Virus record (IMG/VR): IMGVR_UViG_3300042691_019276
Location: 1 to 27,641 of that record
Source: a virus
Length of the DNA: 27,641 nt
Strand: one strand, 5' to 3'
Position 1 is the first letter of the stretch; each line of letters begins with the position of its first letter. The notes beneath the pieces are model-generated. The model had not been told where the DNA came from and did not search any database. It saw nothing but the letters and a program-made list of their open reading frames with translations. Positions 16,751 through 27,400 of the stretch are shown one piece after another. Both the position numbers and the translations under genes were made by a program.

Positions 16751-16779
16751 TAACCTAAAAAAATAAGTAATTATTAACT

Positions 16780-18486
16780 ATGGCAGCAACAATAGAAGTA
16801 AAATATTATAATTCATACTGGCTAAAAAAATTAAATTCTATTCAGCCAATAAAGCCTTACACCACTACCACTGCAGATTCATTAAAGTTTGATTTTGTAG
16901 CTGGGAACGATTATTTTACATTAACAGGAACTTACGTGGGCTGGCCAATTCCTTTTATTGGTCCAGGTCAAAAACTAACATATACATACCCGCCAACAGG
17001 CGTAGGTGCTACAACATATAGTTTTACAATAAGAGGCGTAGATGATACTTCCACCCCTAGGATATATATAGAAGGCGTAAACCCGGTTACATTTCAAGTT
17101 GATTCAACTATACTTCCATATGTGCCGCTTACTTTTGGTAAAATAATAAACTTTAGTTACGTACCCGGCTCTACGCAAGACACCCCAGCGTCTCCGCCTA
17201 CTTACGTAAATGGAATGAGATACAATTATAGTAACTCAGACGACTGGTATGTAGAAGAATCAAGAATAAGAGGCGGGTATAATAATGTATCCACCGATTA
17301 TGGCGTAAAGGCGTACATAGTCGAAGAATCGCCAAACCAACAAAATAGGTTTAGTTCTTTAATATACTCTGGGTTATTTAACTCCAGAACAGGCGTAAAC
17401 AATACAAATCAATTTTCAGTTGGAGAAGATATAACTAGAACAATTGATCCTTCCCAGGGCTCTATTCAAAAGTTATATGCTGAAGATACTAATTTAACAA
17501 TATTCCAAGAAACAAAGGTTAGCAGAGCTTTAATTGACAAAGACGCCGTATATTCAGCGGAGGGTCAGCCTTTAACAACATCGGGACGTGAGGTAATAGG
17601 CCAAGTGCAAGCTTATGCTGGTAATTACGGTATAAGTACAAACCCAGAAAGCTTTGCTACGTATGGTTATAGAAAATATTTTACAGACAGGAATCAAAAT
17701 GCCGTATTAAGACTTTCGCAAGATGGTATAACTGAAATATCTTCATATGGAATGCTTGATTATTTTAGAGACAGTTTTAGCGAAATAAGTTCTGATGGTA
17801 AAATAGTCGGTTCTTGGGACATGCACAATAAGCAATACGTGCTATCATTGCAACCTGCTCTTAGCATAGGGGCTTCACGGCCAGGCCAATCAGGGTATTT
17901 ACCGGAATTTAAAACATTAGCTTTTGACGAAGACTCAAATGGTTGGACCAGTAGATTTTCATTTAGACCCGATTCAGGTTTTAGTTTATTAGGTCAATAT
18001 TATACAACAGCAAAAGGTAATGTTTGGCAACATTATTCTACTGATTCTTTGTATTGCAATTTTTATGGTGAACAATATAATTCTAGTATTACACTAGTTT
18101 TTAATCGTGACCCTTCTGTATCTAAAAACTTTCAAACTATAAATTACGAAGGATCGCCAGGCTGGGCGTTGACCAGCATTGAAACAGATTTTAATCAAGG
18201 TGTTCCAATTACTTCGGCTACAATGTCATACGGATTAGCCGCTTTGGAAAATCAATTATTCTTAAATAATTTCAAATCAAAAGAAAATAAGTACTTTGGT
18301 AACATCTTGAATATAACAAACGCTTCAGAGGGGGTAATTGCATACGGCCAGTCCATGTCCGGAATTGTAGGATTTTATGGGGTTGGCACATTTACTTTTC
18401 CTGACGAATCAATACAAAATGTTACATATAATAATCAAGCGGTATTATTCGCGGCCTCTACCGGTTATATAAATTCATCGTACTAA
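16780..18486 (+). CDS. Second tail protein, resembling the distal half of a muzzle protein, 568 residues
   Basis: The start is the ATG at 16780, 29 bases after the 1387-residue gene and in a different frame. After a short N-terminal strand (YYNSYWLKKLNSIQPI) and an Ig-like segment with YVGWPIPFIGP, residues about 150-470 carry DDWYVEESRIRGGYNN, IYSGLFNSRTGVNNTNQFS, QGSIQKLYAEDTNLTIFQ and ETKVSRALIDKDAVYSAEG, then YGYRKYFTDRNQNAVLRLS. I recall these motifs together in the C-terminal part of large crAss-like tail proteins, so the two genes here may be two pieces of one ancestral protein. The rest is Gly/Ser/Tyr-rich. Its stop codon overlaps the cupin gene start (TAATG). Function: tail-tip or muzzle component, inferred. 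Confidence 0.78.
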   Translation: MAATIEVKYYNSYWLKKLNSIQPIKPYTTTTADSLKFDFVAGNDYFTLTGTYVGWPIPFIGPGQKLTYTYPPTGVGATTYSFTIRGVDDTSTPRIYIEGVNPVTFQVDSTILPYVPLTFGKIINFSYVPGSTQDTPASPPTYVNGMRYNYSNSDDWYVEESRIRGGYNNVSTDYGVKAYIVEESPNQQNRFSSLIYSGLFNSRTGVNNTNQFSVGEDITRTIDPSQGSIQKLYAEDTNLTIFQETKVSRALIDKDAVYSAEGQPLTTSGREVIGQVQAYAGNYGISTNPESFATYGYRKYFTDRNQNAVLRLSQDGITEISSYGMLDYFRDSFSEISSDGKIVGSWDMHNKQYVLSLQPALSIGASRPGQSGYLPEFKTLAFDEDSNGWTSRFSFRPDSGFSLLGQYYTTAKGNVWQHYSTDSLYCNFYGEQYNSSITLVFNRDPSVSKNFQTINYEGSPGWALTSIETDFNQGVPITSATMSYGLAALENQLFLNNFKSKENKYFGNILNITNASEGVIAYGQSMSGIVGFYGVGTFTFPDESIQNVTYNNQAVLFAASTGYINSSY

Positions 18487-18968
18487 TGACAAATGAAATT
18501 CAATTAAATAAAGAAAAAGAATTAATAGCAAAGGAGTTTATTGATAAGGTAACAAATTTAGAAACTTTTTTATTAAACAGCGATCTGCCCGGTATTGAAA
18601 AGTTTGAAAACGGTATTTCTGAATCGTTTCCTTTAACTCATTCATTTTCTGACGGGGTATATGTTAGAGAAATGTTTATACCAGCAGGAAGTTTTATGAT
18701 TGGTAAGATACACAAGTTCAGTCATACTGTGTTTTTATTAAAAGGAAAAATACTTGTTGCTACAGAAAATGGAGTGGTATGCCATACTGCTCCATGCTAT
18801 ATTAGTTCGCCGGCAGGGGTAAAAAGAGCGGTCCATACATTAGAAGACACTATTTGGGTAAATGTGCATGCAAACCCAGAAAACACTACGGATATAAAAA
18901 CATTGGAAAATAATCTAGTATGTTCATCATATAAAGCTTATGATGAATATAAACTTTTAAATAAATAA
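18486..18968 (+). CDS. Cupin-like protein, 160 residues
   Basis: The ATG at 18486 overlaps the previous TAA by one base. The predicted core strands match a cupin (double-stranded beta-helix): GVYVREMFIPAGSFMIG, then GKIHKFSHTVFLLKGKI with His76 and His80 as candidate metal ligands, then VCHTAPCYISSPAGVKRAVH and a strand WVNVHANPEN. The H-x-x-x-H plus the GSFMIGKIHK turn is the motif-1 region of the cupin. Such cupins lie in structural modules of many environmental phages and are sometimes virion proteins. The enzymatic activity is unknown; two well-placed histidines keep metal binding possible. Substrate cannot be inferred. Confidence 0.72.
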   Translation: MTNEIQLNKEKELIAKEFIDKVTNLETFLLNSDLPGIEKFENGISESFPLTHSFSDGVYVREMFIPAGSFMIGKIHKFSHTVFLLKGKILVATENGVVCHTAPCYISSPAGVKRAVHTLEDTIWVNVHANPENTTDIKTLENNLVCSSYKAYDEYKLLNK

Positions 18969-18971
18969 GAT

Positions 18972-19895
18972 ATGAGTTTTGGAGCAGTAGCAATAGCCTC
19001 AGCGGGGATCGGTGTATTAGGCAGCGTGGCAACAGGTATAATGGCTCAAAATGCAGCAGATGGTCAAAGACGTGCTTCCGCTGCAGAAAGAGCTAGACTA
19101 GATGCAGAGATAAGAGCCTTTGAAAATAGCAGACAAGCTATAATAAACCCATATGCCAACTTTAAAGACATAAGTGGTTTAGCAACAGATTTATCAAGCA
19201 TGATAAGCAATCCTTACGCTAATTTAGGCGTAGCCACGCAAGCAGCTAAATTTGAGGCCGAGCAGATTGACCTATCACTAGCAAATACATTAGATACACT
19301 ACGCGAGACTGGATCAAGCGCTGGAGGTGCCACAGCGTTAGCTATGGCTGCGTTAAAAAGCAAGCAAGGTATATCTGCTAACATTGAGCAGCAAGAAGCT
19401 CAGAATGAGAAATTAAGAGCTCAGGGCGAACAACAGTTGCAACAATTGAAAATGGCAGAAGCGCAAAGAATACAAACTATAAAAATGAGCGAAGCGCAAA
19501 GAATGCAACAAGCAGAGGCTTCTGGTAAACAATTTGTATTCCAAAGTCAAGAAGAAAGAGATAGAGCTAAATTAAACAGGTTAGCTGGGTTATCAGATTT
19601 TGCGGCTCAACAAGAGGCACAAGCGCAGTCCGATAGCATGTCCGCAATGACTGGTATGATTGGCGGAATAACTGGAGCGTTGGGCACTGCGGCTAATATT
19701 TATGCGGCAGGTCAACAACCACAAACAAATACCACAATTAATTATCTTGACACCGGCAAGTTAACTGCCGCAGGTATGACTAGCATTGGAGGATCACTGC
19801 CCGGCGTAGCGTCTCCTTTACCAACAATACGCAACCAAGCGCCGTCAGGATATATAGAACCCTTCGAAAGTAATAATTCTTTTTATCCAAGGTAA
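18972..19895 (+). CDS. Probable internal virion (ejection) protein, 307 residues
   Basis: The ATG at 18972 follows the cupin stop by three bases. Residues 4-25 (AVAIASAGIGVLGSVATGIM) and about 227-248 (MSAMTGMIGGITGALGTAAN) are Gly/Ala-rich hydrophobic helices. Between them lie long charged, Gln/Glu/Ala-rich helices, including an 11-residue tandem repeat (KMAEAQRIQTI / KMSEAQRMQQA). This layout, a membrane-active helix at each end of a coiled coil, resembles T7 gp14 and similar proteins ejected into the host envelope to form a channel. The protein has no signal peptide. The resemblance is in architecture, not demonstrated sequence homology. It begins the internal-protein block. Confidence 0.65.
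   Translation: MSFGAVAIASAGIGVLGSVATGIMAQNAADGQRRASAAERARLDAEIRAFENSRQAIINPYANFKDISGLATDLSSMISNPYANLGVATQAAKFEAEQIDLSLANTLDTLRETGSSAGGATALAMAALKSKQGISANIEQQEAQNEKLRAQGEQQLQQLKMAEAQRIQTIKMSEAQRMQQAEASGKQFVFQSQEERDRAKLNRLAGLSDFAAQQEAQAQSDSMSAMTGMIGGITGALGTAANIYAAGQQPQTNTTINYLDTGKLTAAGMTSIGGSLPGVASPLPTIRNQAPSGYIEPFESNNSFYPR
19449..19514 (+). repeat. Two tandem 33-base repeats (11 codons each) within the 307-residue gene
   Basis: Units 19449-19481 and 19482-19514 encode KMAEAQRIQTI and KMSEAQRMQQA. They share GAAGCGCAAAGAAT in the same phase. The 11-residue period matches hendecad coiled coils, so the duplication would lengthen the helix without breaking it. Confidence 0.6.
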
Positions 19896-19907
19896 ATAAT
19901 AAAATTC

Positions 19908-19923
19908 ATTAATTATAATTAAT
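19908..19923. other. 16-base perfect A/T palindrome before the 486-residue gene
   Basis: ATTAATTATAATTAAT is its own reverse complement and lies in the short gap before the ATG at 19928. Being pure A/T it would form a weak stem, and such palindromes arise by chance in A/T-rich gaps. A protein-binding site is possible but unsupported. Confidence 0.3.
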
Positions 19924-19927
19924 AATA

Positions 19928-21388
19928 ATGTCATACGAAAATCCACAAAGACAAGTCATATCAACCGCTCCGGCTTTCCAAAATTTACAGCAAAATATAT
20001 CCTCGGCGGTAAATACAGCCGCGGCAGGGGCTATTGATTTAGCCAAAAGAACAAGTGACGATTTAAAAGAAAAGCAGAAACAATTAGAAGACTTATTTAC
20101 GAAAGCGCAAGCTGACGCTTCGGTGTGGGGTGGCTCACTAAAAACGGCTGAAACAAATAGTTCAATACCTGTTGATCTTTCTTTATGGAGTGCGCAAGGT
20201 AAAAAAGAATTGTTAATACAAAAAATGCGGATCACACCAGGATCTAGTCCCGAAGCAATAGCGGATGCTCAACAAAAAATTGAAAATATAAATGCCATCC
20301 CAGACAAAGCTACACAACTATTTGCGTGGGTAAAAGGGTATATTGACACAACTAGGGATGGACTTAAAAATAAAACTTTGTCTAGTTTAAGCATGACAAA
20401 TGACCCGGCAATGAAGGCGTTAGCCGCAGCGGCTAGCAATAACACAAATGCCGTTAAGTACAGCACGAAATTAGATGCAAACAATAATCCAATATTAGTA
20501 ATTAATGGGCATGAATTTAAGTATGACGATCTAAAGAGAGCGGATTTACAAGGCGGATTAGTAAAATTAATTCCCGACGTAAACTCCAACTTAGAATCTA
20601 CAAAGAAAAAAGCACCAAACGTATTTAATGTCATAACGACTAAAAACAAGGATGGTAAAAGCGTTTCAGAAACAGACGGCACTGTTACAAATACATTTTT
20701 AACAGGGGAACCTTACCTAAAAATCACCAGCGTTACAAAAACAGGTGGAAAAGTTACGGAAGAATCAGGTATTAGAGTTGTGAAAGTTAATAAGGAAGCA
20801 ATCGCAATGGATCCTACATTTATAGCTTCTACCAATGCAATAGCAAATGGCTTATTAGCTGATCCAGCAGACGCTTATTCCGCTAACAATGATAAAATGA
20901 AAGAGTTCCCAGATGCCGATATTAAGCCATTAAAACTGTGGAGTGAATGCAAAACACAACAAGAAAAAGATAATTGGCGAATTGATTTTATATCAAATTG
21001 GAAAAAATTTACATTAGCATCTATAAAAGATGAGCAGCCCATAAAAAACGAAGCTGGCAATTATGTTACAGAAACGCGACTTGCTCCAAAGGCAGATAAA
21101 GGTGGCGGTAACGGTGGCGGCAAGCCAACAGAGGGATCTATAAGCAGGGGTCAATTTAACACGAATATTTCATCATCTGAAACAACTCCAGTTTATTTCC
21201 CGTCCAGCACAAGGTTATCCGGTAGGCTACAATATGATGATGCTACACAAACATGGGGCTACTATACAAACCAAAGCGCTGGCACAGGAACTGAAAATTG
21301 GATGCTAGATCCCGCATTTGGAACATCAAAATCTAAGAAAGCATTAGCTAAAAAAATATACCCAGGTCTTTTTACAAATTTACCATAA
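19928..21388 (+). CDS. Probable internal virion protein of unknown function, 486 residues
   Basis: The ATG at 19928 follows an A/T leader. Residues 1-60 are helical and Ala/Gln-rich (NLQQNISSAVNTAAAGAIDL, then KEKQKQLEDLFTKAQAD). The centre (about 170-300) is mixed alpha/beta with Lys/Asp/Thr loops (TLSSLSMTNDPAMKAL, NPILVINGHEFKYDDLK) and ITSVTKTGGKVTEESGIRV strands. A Gly-rich linker (GGGNGGGKPTEG, about 393-404) precedes the C-terminal segment SSTRLSGRLQYDDATQTWGY. The order matches crAss-like cargo genes located between the 307-residue protein and a giant protein. There is no membrane span or enzyme motif. The stop TAA is 12 bases before the giant gene. I do not recognise its family. Confidence 0.6.
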   Translation: MSYENPQRQVISTAPAFQNLQQNISSAVNTAAAGAIDLAKRTSDDLKEKQKQLEDLFTKAQADASVWGGSLKTAETNSSIPVDLSLWSAQGKKELLIQKMRITPGSSPEAIADAQQKIENINAIPDKATQLFAWVKGYIDTTRDGLKNKTLSSLSMTNDPAMKALAAAASNNTNAVKYSTKLDANNNPILVINGHEFKYDDLKRADLQGGLVKLIPDVNSNLESTKKKAPNVFNVITTKNKDGKSVSETDGTVTNTFLTGEPYLKITSVTKTGGKVTEESGIRVVKVNKEAIAMDPTFIASTNAIANGLLADPADAYSANNDKMKEFPDADIKPLKLWSECKTQQEKDNWRIDFISNWKKFTLASIKDEQPIKNEAGNYVTETRLAPKADKGGGNGGGKPTEGSISRGQFNTNISSSETTPVYFPSSTRLSGRLQYDDATQTWGYYTNQSAGTGTENWMLDPAFGTSKSKKALAKKIYPGLFTNLP

Positions 21389-21400
21389 ATATAAATAAAT

Positions 21401-24400
21401 ATGAAATTATACGAGTACAATGGAGCTGAATTTTCAGAAGAAGATGTAATTGCTGCAGCTGAAGAAAAAGGTTTATCAACAGACGAATATATTAAGAAGT
21501 ATAATATAAAACCAATTGGCAGTGGCGAGCCGGGAAAGAAGAAGCCTGTTGCAGAAAAGGGTGCGCCTGCAACAGGGAAAACACAAAGTACGGCATCCAA
21601 GCCGGCAACTACTTCTTCGGTTTCCAAAAAGGTTAATCCTTGGGAAACCGCTGAGCAAGCAAAAAAGCGCGAAGCAACATTTGGAGTAGGAGCAATTGTA
21701 AAAACTCCTAAAAAAACAGAGCAAAGTTTGGGTCCTGGAACAGAATATAATTCCCAGGGTTATTTAGTCCCTAAAGAAAAAGAATTGTCTGTTTGGGAAA
21801 AATTAAAAACCGCGGCAAGCGAACTATTCCAAGACGACGAAACCGACACTAACGGTAAATTAATTTATGATGATCAAAAACCGGTAAAAGAACAAGCTGC
21901 CACATATAGAAAAGACGCGGTAGACGCTCTAAATGCCGTGGGTAAATATGCTTGGTTAAAAGATTATAATAAGGAAGATAGGTTAGAGTTTATATCAAAA
22001 TTGATACCTGCTCCAAAATATACAGAAAAAGTATATAACCAAGAAACAGATCAATTTGAAGTTAAGCCAAAGAAAGAGGTTGTTGACGATCTAAAAAAAC
22101 ATTTACCAAAAAATTTTGGCGAAATAAAAGACGCAAAGCAATTAAATCAAGCTATTGATATTGCTATTAAAAAGTTTGCAGACAATGATCCTACTATAAA
22201 ACTGCAAAAGGATATTGCTATTGAAAAATCAGTACCTATATTAAAAGAAAAGGTAAATGAACTGCAGCGTAAATATAATACAGCTACTCCAGATGGCTTA
22301 GCAAAGGCTACAGCTGAGTACAATGCATTTGCGCAGCAAGTTATAACTAACAATATAAACACGTCAAAAGCAGCTCGTGACATAGAAGCTGGGTTTGGCT
22401 ATGCCGCTCAAGTTGCAGCGGAAGATGTTAACTTGGCATTTGCTAGGGATAAGGACACATTTTTGTCAGCAATGGACGCGATTAGTGAGGTTGATCCATT
22501 GTCTGCTAGATTTATTGAAGCAGCAGGTAAAGGTACTTATAATTTAATACAAGCAGGTAGACAAACAGGAGTCAGTTCAGCGCATGGCCAAATCGCAGAC
22601 TTGAATGCTTTTTACAAAAGAGCATTAGAGGATCGTGGTGATAATGAAAAATTTGACATGCCTTCTATATGGAGCGAAAAAGTATCCGGAATAGAAGGAT
22701 ACGGTCAGCAAGAAGTTGCTTCTGGAACAGACACACCGAAAACATATGGAGAAGCTAAAAAAAGATTAAAGGCAGCAACAAATAAACTTAACGCGGATAT
22801 AATGCAATCCGTGAGCAAAATCGAAGAGGGCAAAAAATACTCAAATTTATTTAAGCAAGCAGATTTAAAAAACGGAGTGCAATTTAATGATATTGTCAGT
22901 TTAGTTGGTGAGCAAACTCCAAACTTATTAATAACAGGAGCTGGAGCCGTAACGGGCAATCCTTTATTAATTGGCATTGGAACCGCGTCTGCCTTCACTC
23001 AAGAATATGGTAATCAATATTATGATGCTGTAATAACAGGTCTTAAAAAAGACTTAAATAGGGAGCCTACAAAAGAGGAAATAGCCGCGGCGATTGGTGA
23101 TGGAAAATATGCGGATAAAGCAGAGGCCGTTGCATGGTCCACCTTGTCGTCAAGCTTAGAATTTGCATCTGAACTTAATATAGTTAAAAAGACAGCAAAA
23201 GCTCTAGGCATGGGCGGTGAAGCAAAAAATGCTTTGGGCAGCTTAATGCGCGGCGAAATAAAAGCTTTTGGCAAGTCTATGTACCAACAAGGAAAAGACG
23301 CCGGTATATCAGGTCTTGGTGAGTACTTAACGGAGGGTCTACAATCAGCTATATCTCAAGCTAGTGCTGGTACCCAGTTGAATGAAGGGGTTGCAAAGTA
23401 TATGGATGTTAATCAAATGCTAGAAGAAGCTCAAGGAGGAGGTGTTGTTGGTCTTGTATTGCCATTTGGCGGTACAGTTGCGCGCCAAACATTTATGGAG
23501 CTTAGAAACTCAGCAAGGCAAGTGGCTACTACATTTAATTTAAGCGGTCCGTTTGGAGATTTTAAACAAGCTAACTTATTTTTTAAGGCGGCTGAAGATA
23601 ATATTAATACTAGATTTGAAGCAGGCGAAATAACAGATAAAGAAAAAAACGCAGAGCTTGAGTCATTAAGAAACATTAGAAACACTGGATTAAAATTACC
23701 ATCTGATTTTACTAAGGAAGGTAAGCAAGCTGCATTTGATTTATTAATAGAAAAAAATAAATTAGAAACAGAAATACAAGGAAAAGACGCAGCATTAGTT
23801 GCTCCTCAAAAAGAAAGACTAAAAGATATTGATGGGCAGTTAACCGCAATTTCAATAGTTGAATCGCAAAAAAAGCGCGACACAGAGAATATGAGCGCTT
23901 TAGATCGCAATATATCAGCATTGGAAGGATACGCTAATACACTTGGTCAAACAGAGTTTGAAAATGCCGTTGGCGAAGGCAAAGGAGTTGAGTCATTTGA
24001 GACGGTTGATGATTTTAAAACCGCATTGGAAAACGCTGGTTACGATGAAAACTTCGTAAAAGGAGCTATGGAATCCGACGGGTTTATGCTTGATAATGGG
24101 CAAATCATAATTAACAAGCAAATTGCCGCGCAACGTAACCTACATACAATGGGTCACGAACTACTGCATAAAATTTTAAAATCTGAATTTAGCGATCCTG
24201 CGCGAGCTATTGAATTAAAAGATCAATTTTTAGCGCAATTATCCCCGGAAGAAAGAAAATTATTAGATGAGCGTATATTAGCTGTTGATGAAAACGCTGT
24301 TGTAGAGGGATTGCAAAAAGAATTAGGGAGAGAACCAAATGATGCTGAAATAAAACAAGCTATATCAGAAGGAAAAGGTAGATTATATTCGGATGAAGAT

Positions 24401-27400
24401 CTTGAAAAAGCTCCGGATGAATATCTTACGCAATATTTTCAAATTATAGCAGACAAAAAAATACCATGGTCTGAAAAATTAAAAGATTCCTTAGAGAATT
24501 TATGGAAAAATTTTCTTGGTAAGTTTTTTAAAGAGAAAGGCTATGATAAATTAGAATTTGCTGACGGTAAAGATATTTACAGATTTATTAATGACTATGC
24601 CAAGTCTATAAAATCAGGCAAATTATCACAAAGAGCGCAGGATTTAGCAAAAGCCGGAACGGGTGTAAAAAAAGTTTCTGTTCCTTCTAAATCAAATTTA
24701 CAAGGATTACTTACTGATAAATACGGTAATAATAAACGTAGATTTATATCAGAAGGGTTAATGACTACACCAAGCGGTAAAGAAACATTTGACTTTACTA
24801 AATCTGTTATTGGAGAAGAATTAGGCGGTCTTGTTGAAACCATAACAAGAAGATTGTATGATGGTATTCCTGCTGATTCAAAGAAAACTGTATCAAGGGA
24901 AGACTATAAGAACGCATTGATTTCCGCTGCTGCTACATTGATAGATAGAGAGTGGGATCCAACTAAGCAAGATCTTGATAAATTTGTTAGTAACCGTTTA
25001 AACCTTAGAGCAAACTCTTTAGCAAAAGAACTTGGTATTGAGGGTATTACGGAAGGCGGTATAAAAGCCGATGTTGATCAAGCAAAAAGTTTGATAGCTG
25101 AAGAAACAAAACAAGAAGTAAAAGAAAAGCCTAAATACAAAACAATATTAGAAAGCAAAGTATTTAGTGATGAAGTAGTTAACTCTGTGAAAGACAAACT
25201 CAGAAGGGAATTACGCACATTAAAAAGCAGAATAGACGAAGCTGTATCAATAAATAAAACAGTTACGCCGCTTATAGCAGAGATTAAAGACGCTATGGGT
25301 AAGCAAGCTGACATTGATATTAAAAAAGCATTAGGTGGAAAACCAAACGGCGAGTTTAGAAAAAATATTTTAAAGAATAAAAAAGCAATCCTTGAGAATA
25401 TGACCACTACGTGGTTGATGGGTAAAGACACTAAAAAAGGCGTTGAAGGAGGTATACCTGCGGCTATTCAAAAACAAGTAGACGGTAAATGGTTATCATA
25501 TCCAGATTGGGTTGGTAAGAAAATTGATCGCGAGAAAGTAACAACTAATCTTGCGGGCAAAACATCGGGCGCGGATATGGTTAGGAGGCTTCCTAACGCG
25601 GCAAATAATATTTCTGATGCTGACTTCTTATCATTCTTTTTGGAGCAAAATGGCGACCTTATACGAGGCCGTAAGGAATCATTGTCAAAAGCTATGGCAG
25701 AAGAATTGTCATTTGATATATTTAAACAAGGTTTAGAAGAGGGTAATGAAATCGCGGAAGCATTTGAAAAAAATCAAGAATTAAAAGATGTTGTTTTATT
25801 AGACACCTACGTTAACGAAGTTGCAAAACAATTAGATCGCGGAACTGTGAAATTTAGTAAAACTGTTATGAAGGTAGGGGATAGACAAATTACCATACCC
25901 GAAAGTTATAGAAATACAGCTGACGCGGCATTTAGACTTGTTAGCGGGGTTAACTCGCTTGTCAATGAAGTTCAAATGGTGGGTATTGAAAATATTTTTG
26001 ATTTTGAAACTAATTCTCTATTAGAACCCTATGCTAATGAATACGACAATTTTATTGGAGAATTTGTTGCTGCGTTGTATGAAGAGGGAAAGATTGACGA
26101 TAAGAAAGGTATTCAATTTAAACAAGCTATCTATAAAAATAAAACTATACCAGCCGAAATAAGAAAAGCTTTTAAAGAAGTTGGCAATTTAAGATACAAT
26201 AAAGCGGCTTTGGATGAGTTGGACGCGGCGGCGCATGAAATAAATAAAGCATTAGATCCAGCAATATTAAAAGTAATTGGATATGATTGGCTTGGATATA
26301 CTCATAGAGTAATGAATGCCGCTAAAGAAAGAGAAGATGGAACGCCTGGCGAATATTATGAGTCATTAAAAAGTTTAAAGCAAGGTGATACTGCAAAAGG
26401 TAAATTGCCTGCTGGTTTGATTATAGAGGATATTAGGTTGATGAATAAAAAGTTCCCTCTATTTAAAAAGATACAAAAAATTTTAGATGAAAATATTTCC
26501 GCAGAAGAAAAATTAGAAAAACTAAAACCTTTACAAGCAGAAATTGAAGCAGCTAATATTGCTAATATAAAGTTAGCAGTGCATTTAGGTACTGTAATCG
26601 GCAATTTATTAAAAGAAGGTAAGATAAGTTCTGTGGCTGCATTGAATTTAGCGCAAATACAAACTGGAATTGTTGCCGGGTGGAGAGCTTTATCAAGACT
26701 TGATCTTATAACAGTAAAGGATCGTTCGCAAAAACATGTAAAAGGCGATGATAGCCGCACGTCAAAAGGCGAGCATTTAGCGCCAAATTCTAATACCATG
26801 GAGGCTATGGTTAATGTTTGGTTTAAAGCCGCTCAAGATAATTCTATAAATATAGAGGCAGAGCTAAACAAAGTATTTTCAGAGCATTCGCAATGGCTAA
26901 CCGACGTTGCAACCACAAAAGCCGTTGACAAGGCAGGTGGCGCAAATAACGATAGCAACTTTTTTCGTGTAAAGTTTGCATCGAAGGAAGCTCAGGCACA
27001 AGTATATGGCATAGATGGAAGACCTTATATGGAAGTATTGGCTGACAATGAAGCAAGAAAAGCCGCAAATGAGGCGTTTGGCGAATTCAAAGCTGCCATA
27101 GAGCCAGAAATACAAAAAGACAAAACGTTTGACAAAGCAATGGCTAATGCAGCTAAGTTTTCTAAAACACCAAAGAAAATACGTGTATTTGATTTTGATG
27201 ATACGCTTGCGCAAACAAAGAGCAATGTATTATATACAATGCCAGGTGATCCTAAACAATACAAAATTGACGCTGCTACGTTTGCTAAAGAGGGTAAATT
27301 CTTAGAAGACGCCGGCGCTAAATGGGATTTTTCTGAATTTAGTAAAGTCATGAATGGTAAAAAAGGTCCATTATTTGAAGTAGCAAAAATTATCGCTGAT

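Noticed and set aside
16751-16779. Possible frameshift joining the 1387- and 568-residue genes through the A7 run at about 16757-16763
   Set aside because: The first gene ends in two consecutive TAA stops before the run, and the second gene has its own ATG with a usual A/T leader. Any split is evolutionary, not a sequencing break.
19908-19923. A/T palindrome as an operator or origin
   Set aside because: Palindromes of pure A/T are common by chance in gaps of this composition. There are no repeat copies elsewhere, so I list it only as a weak feature.
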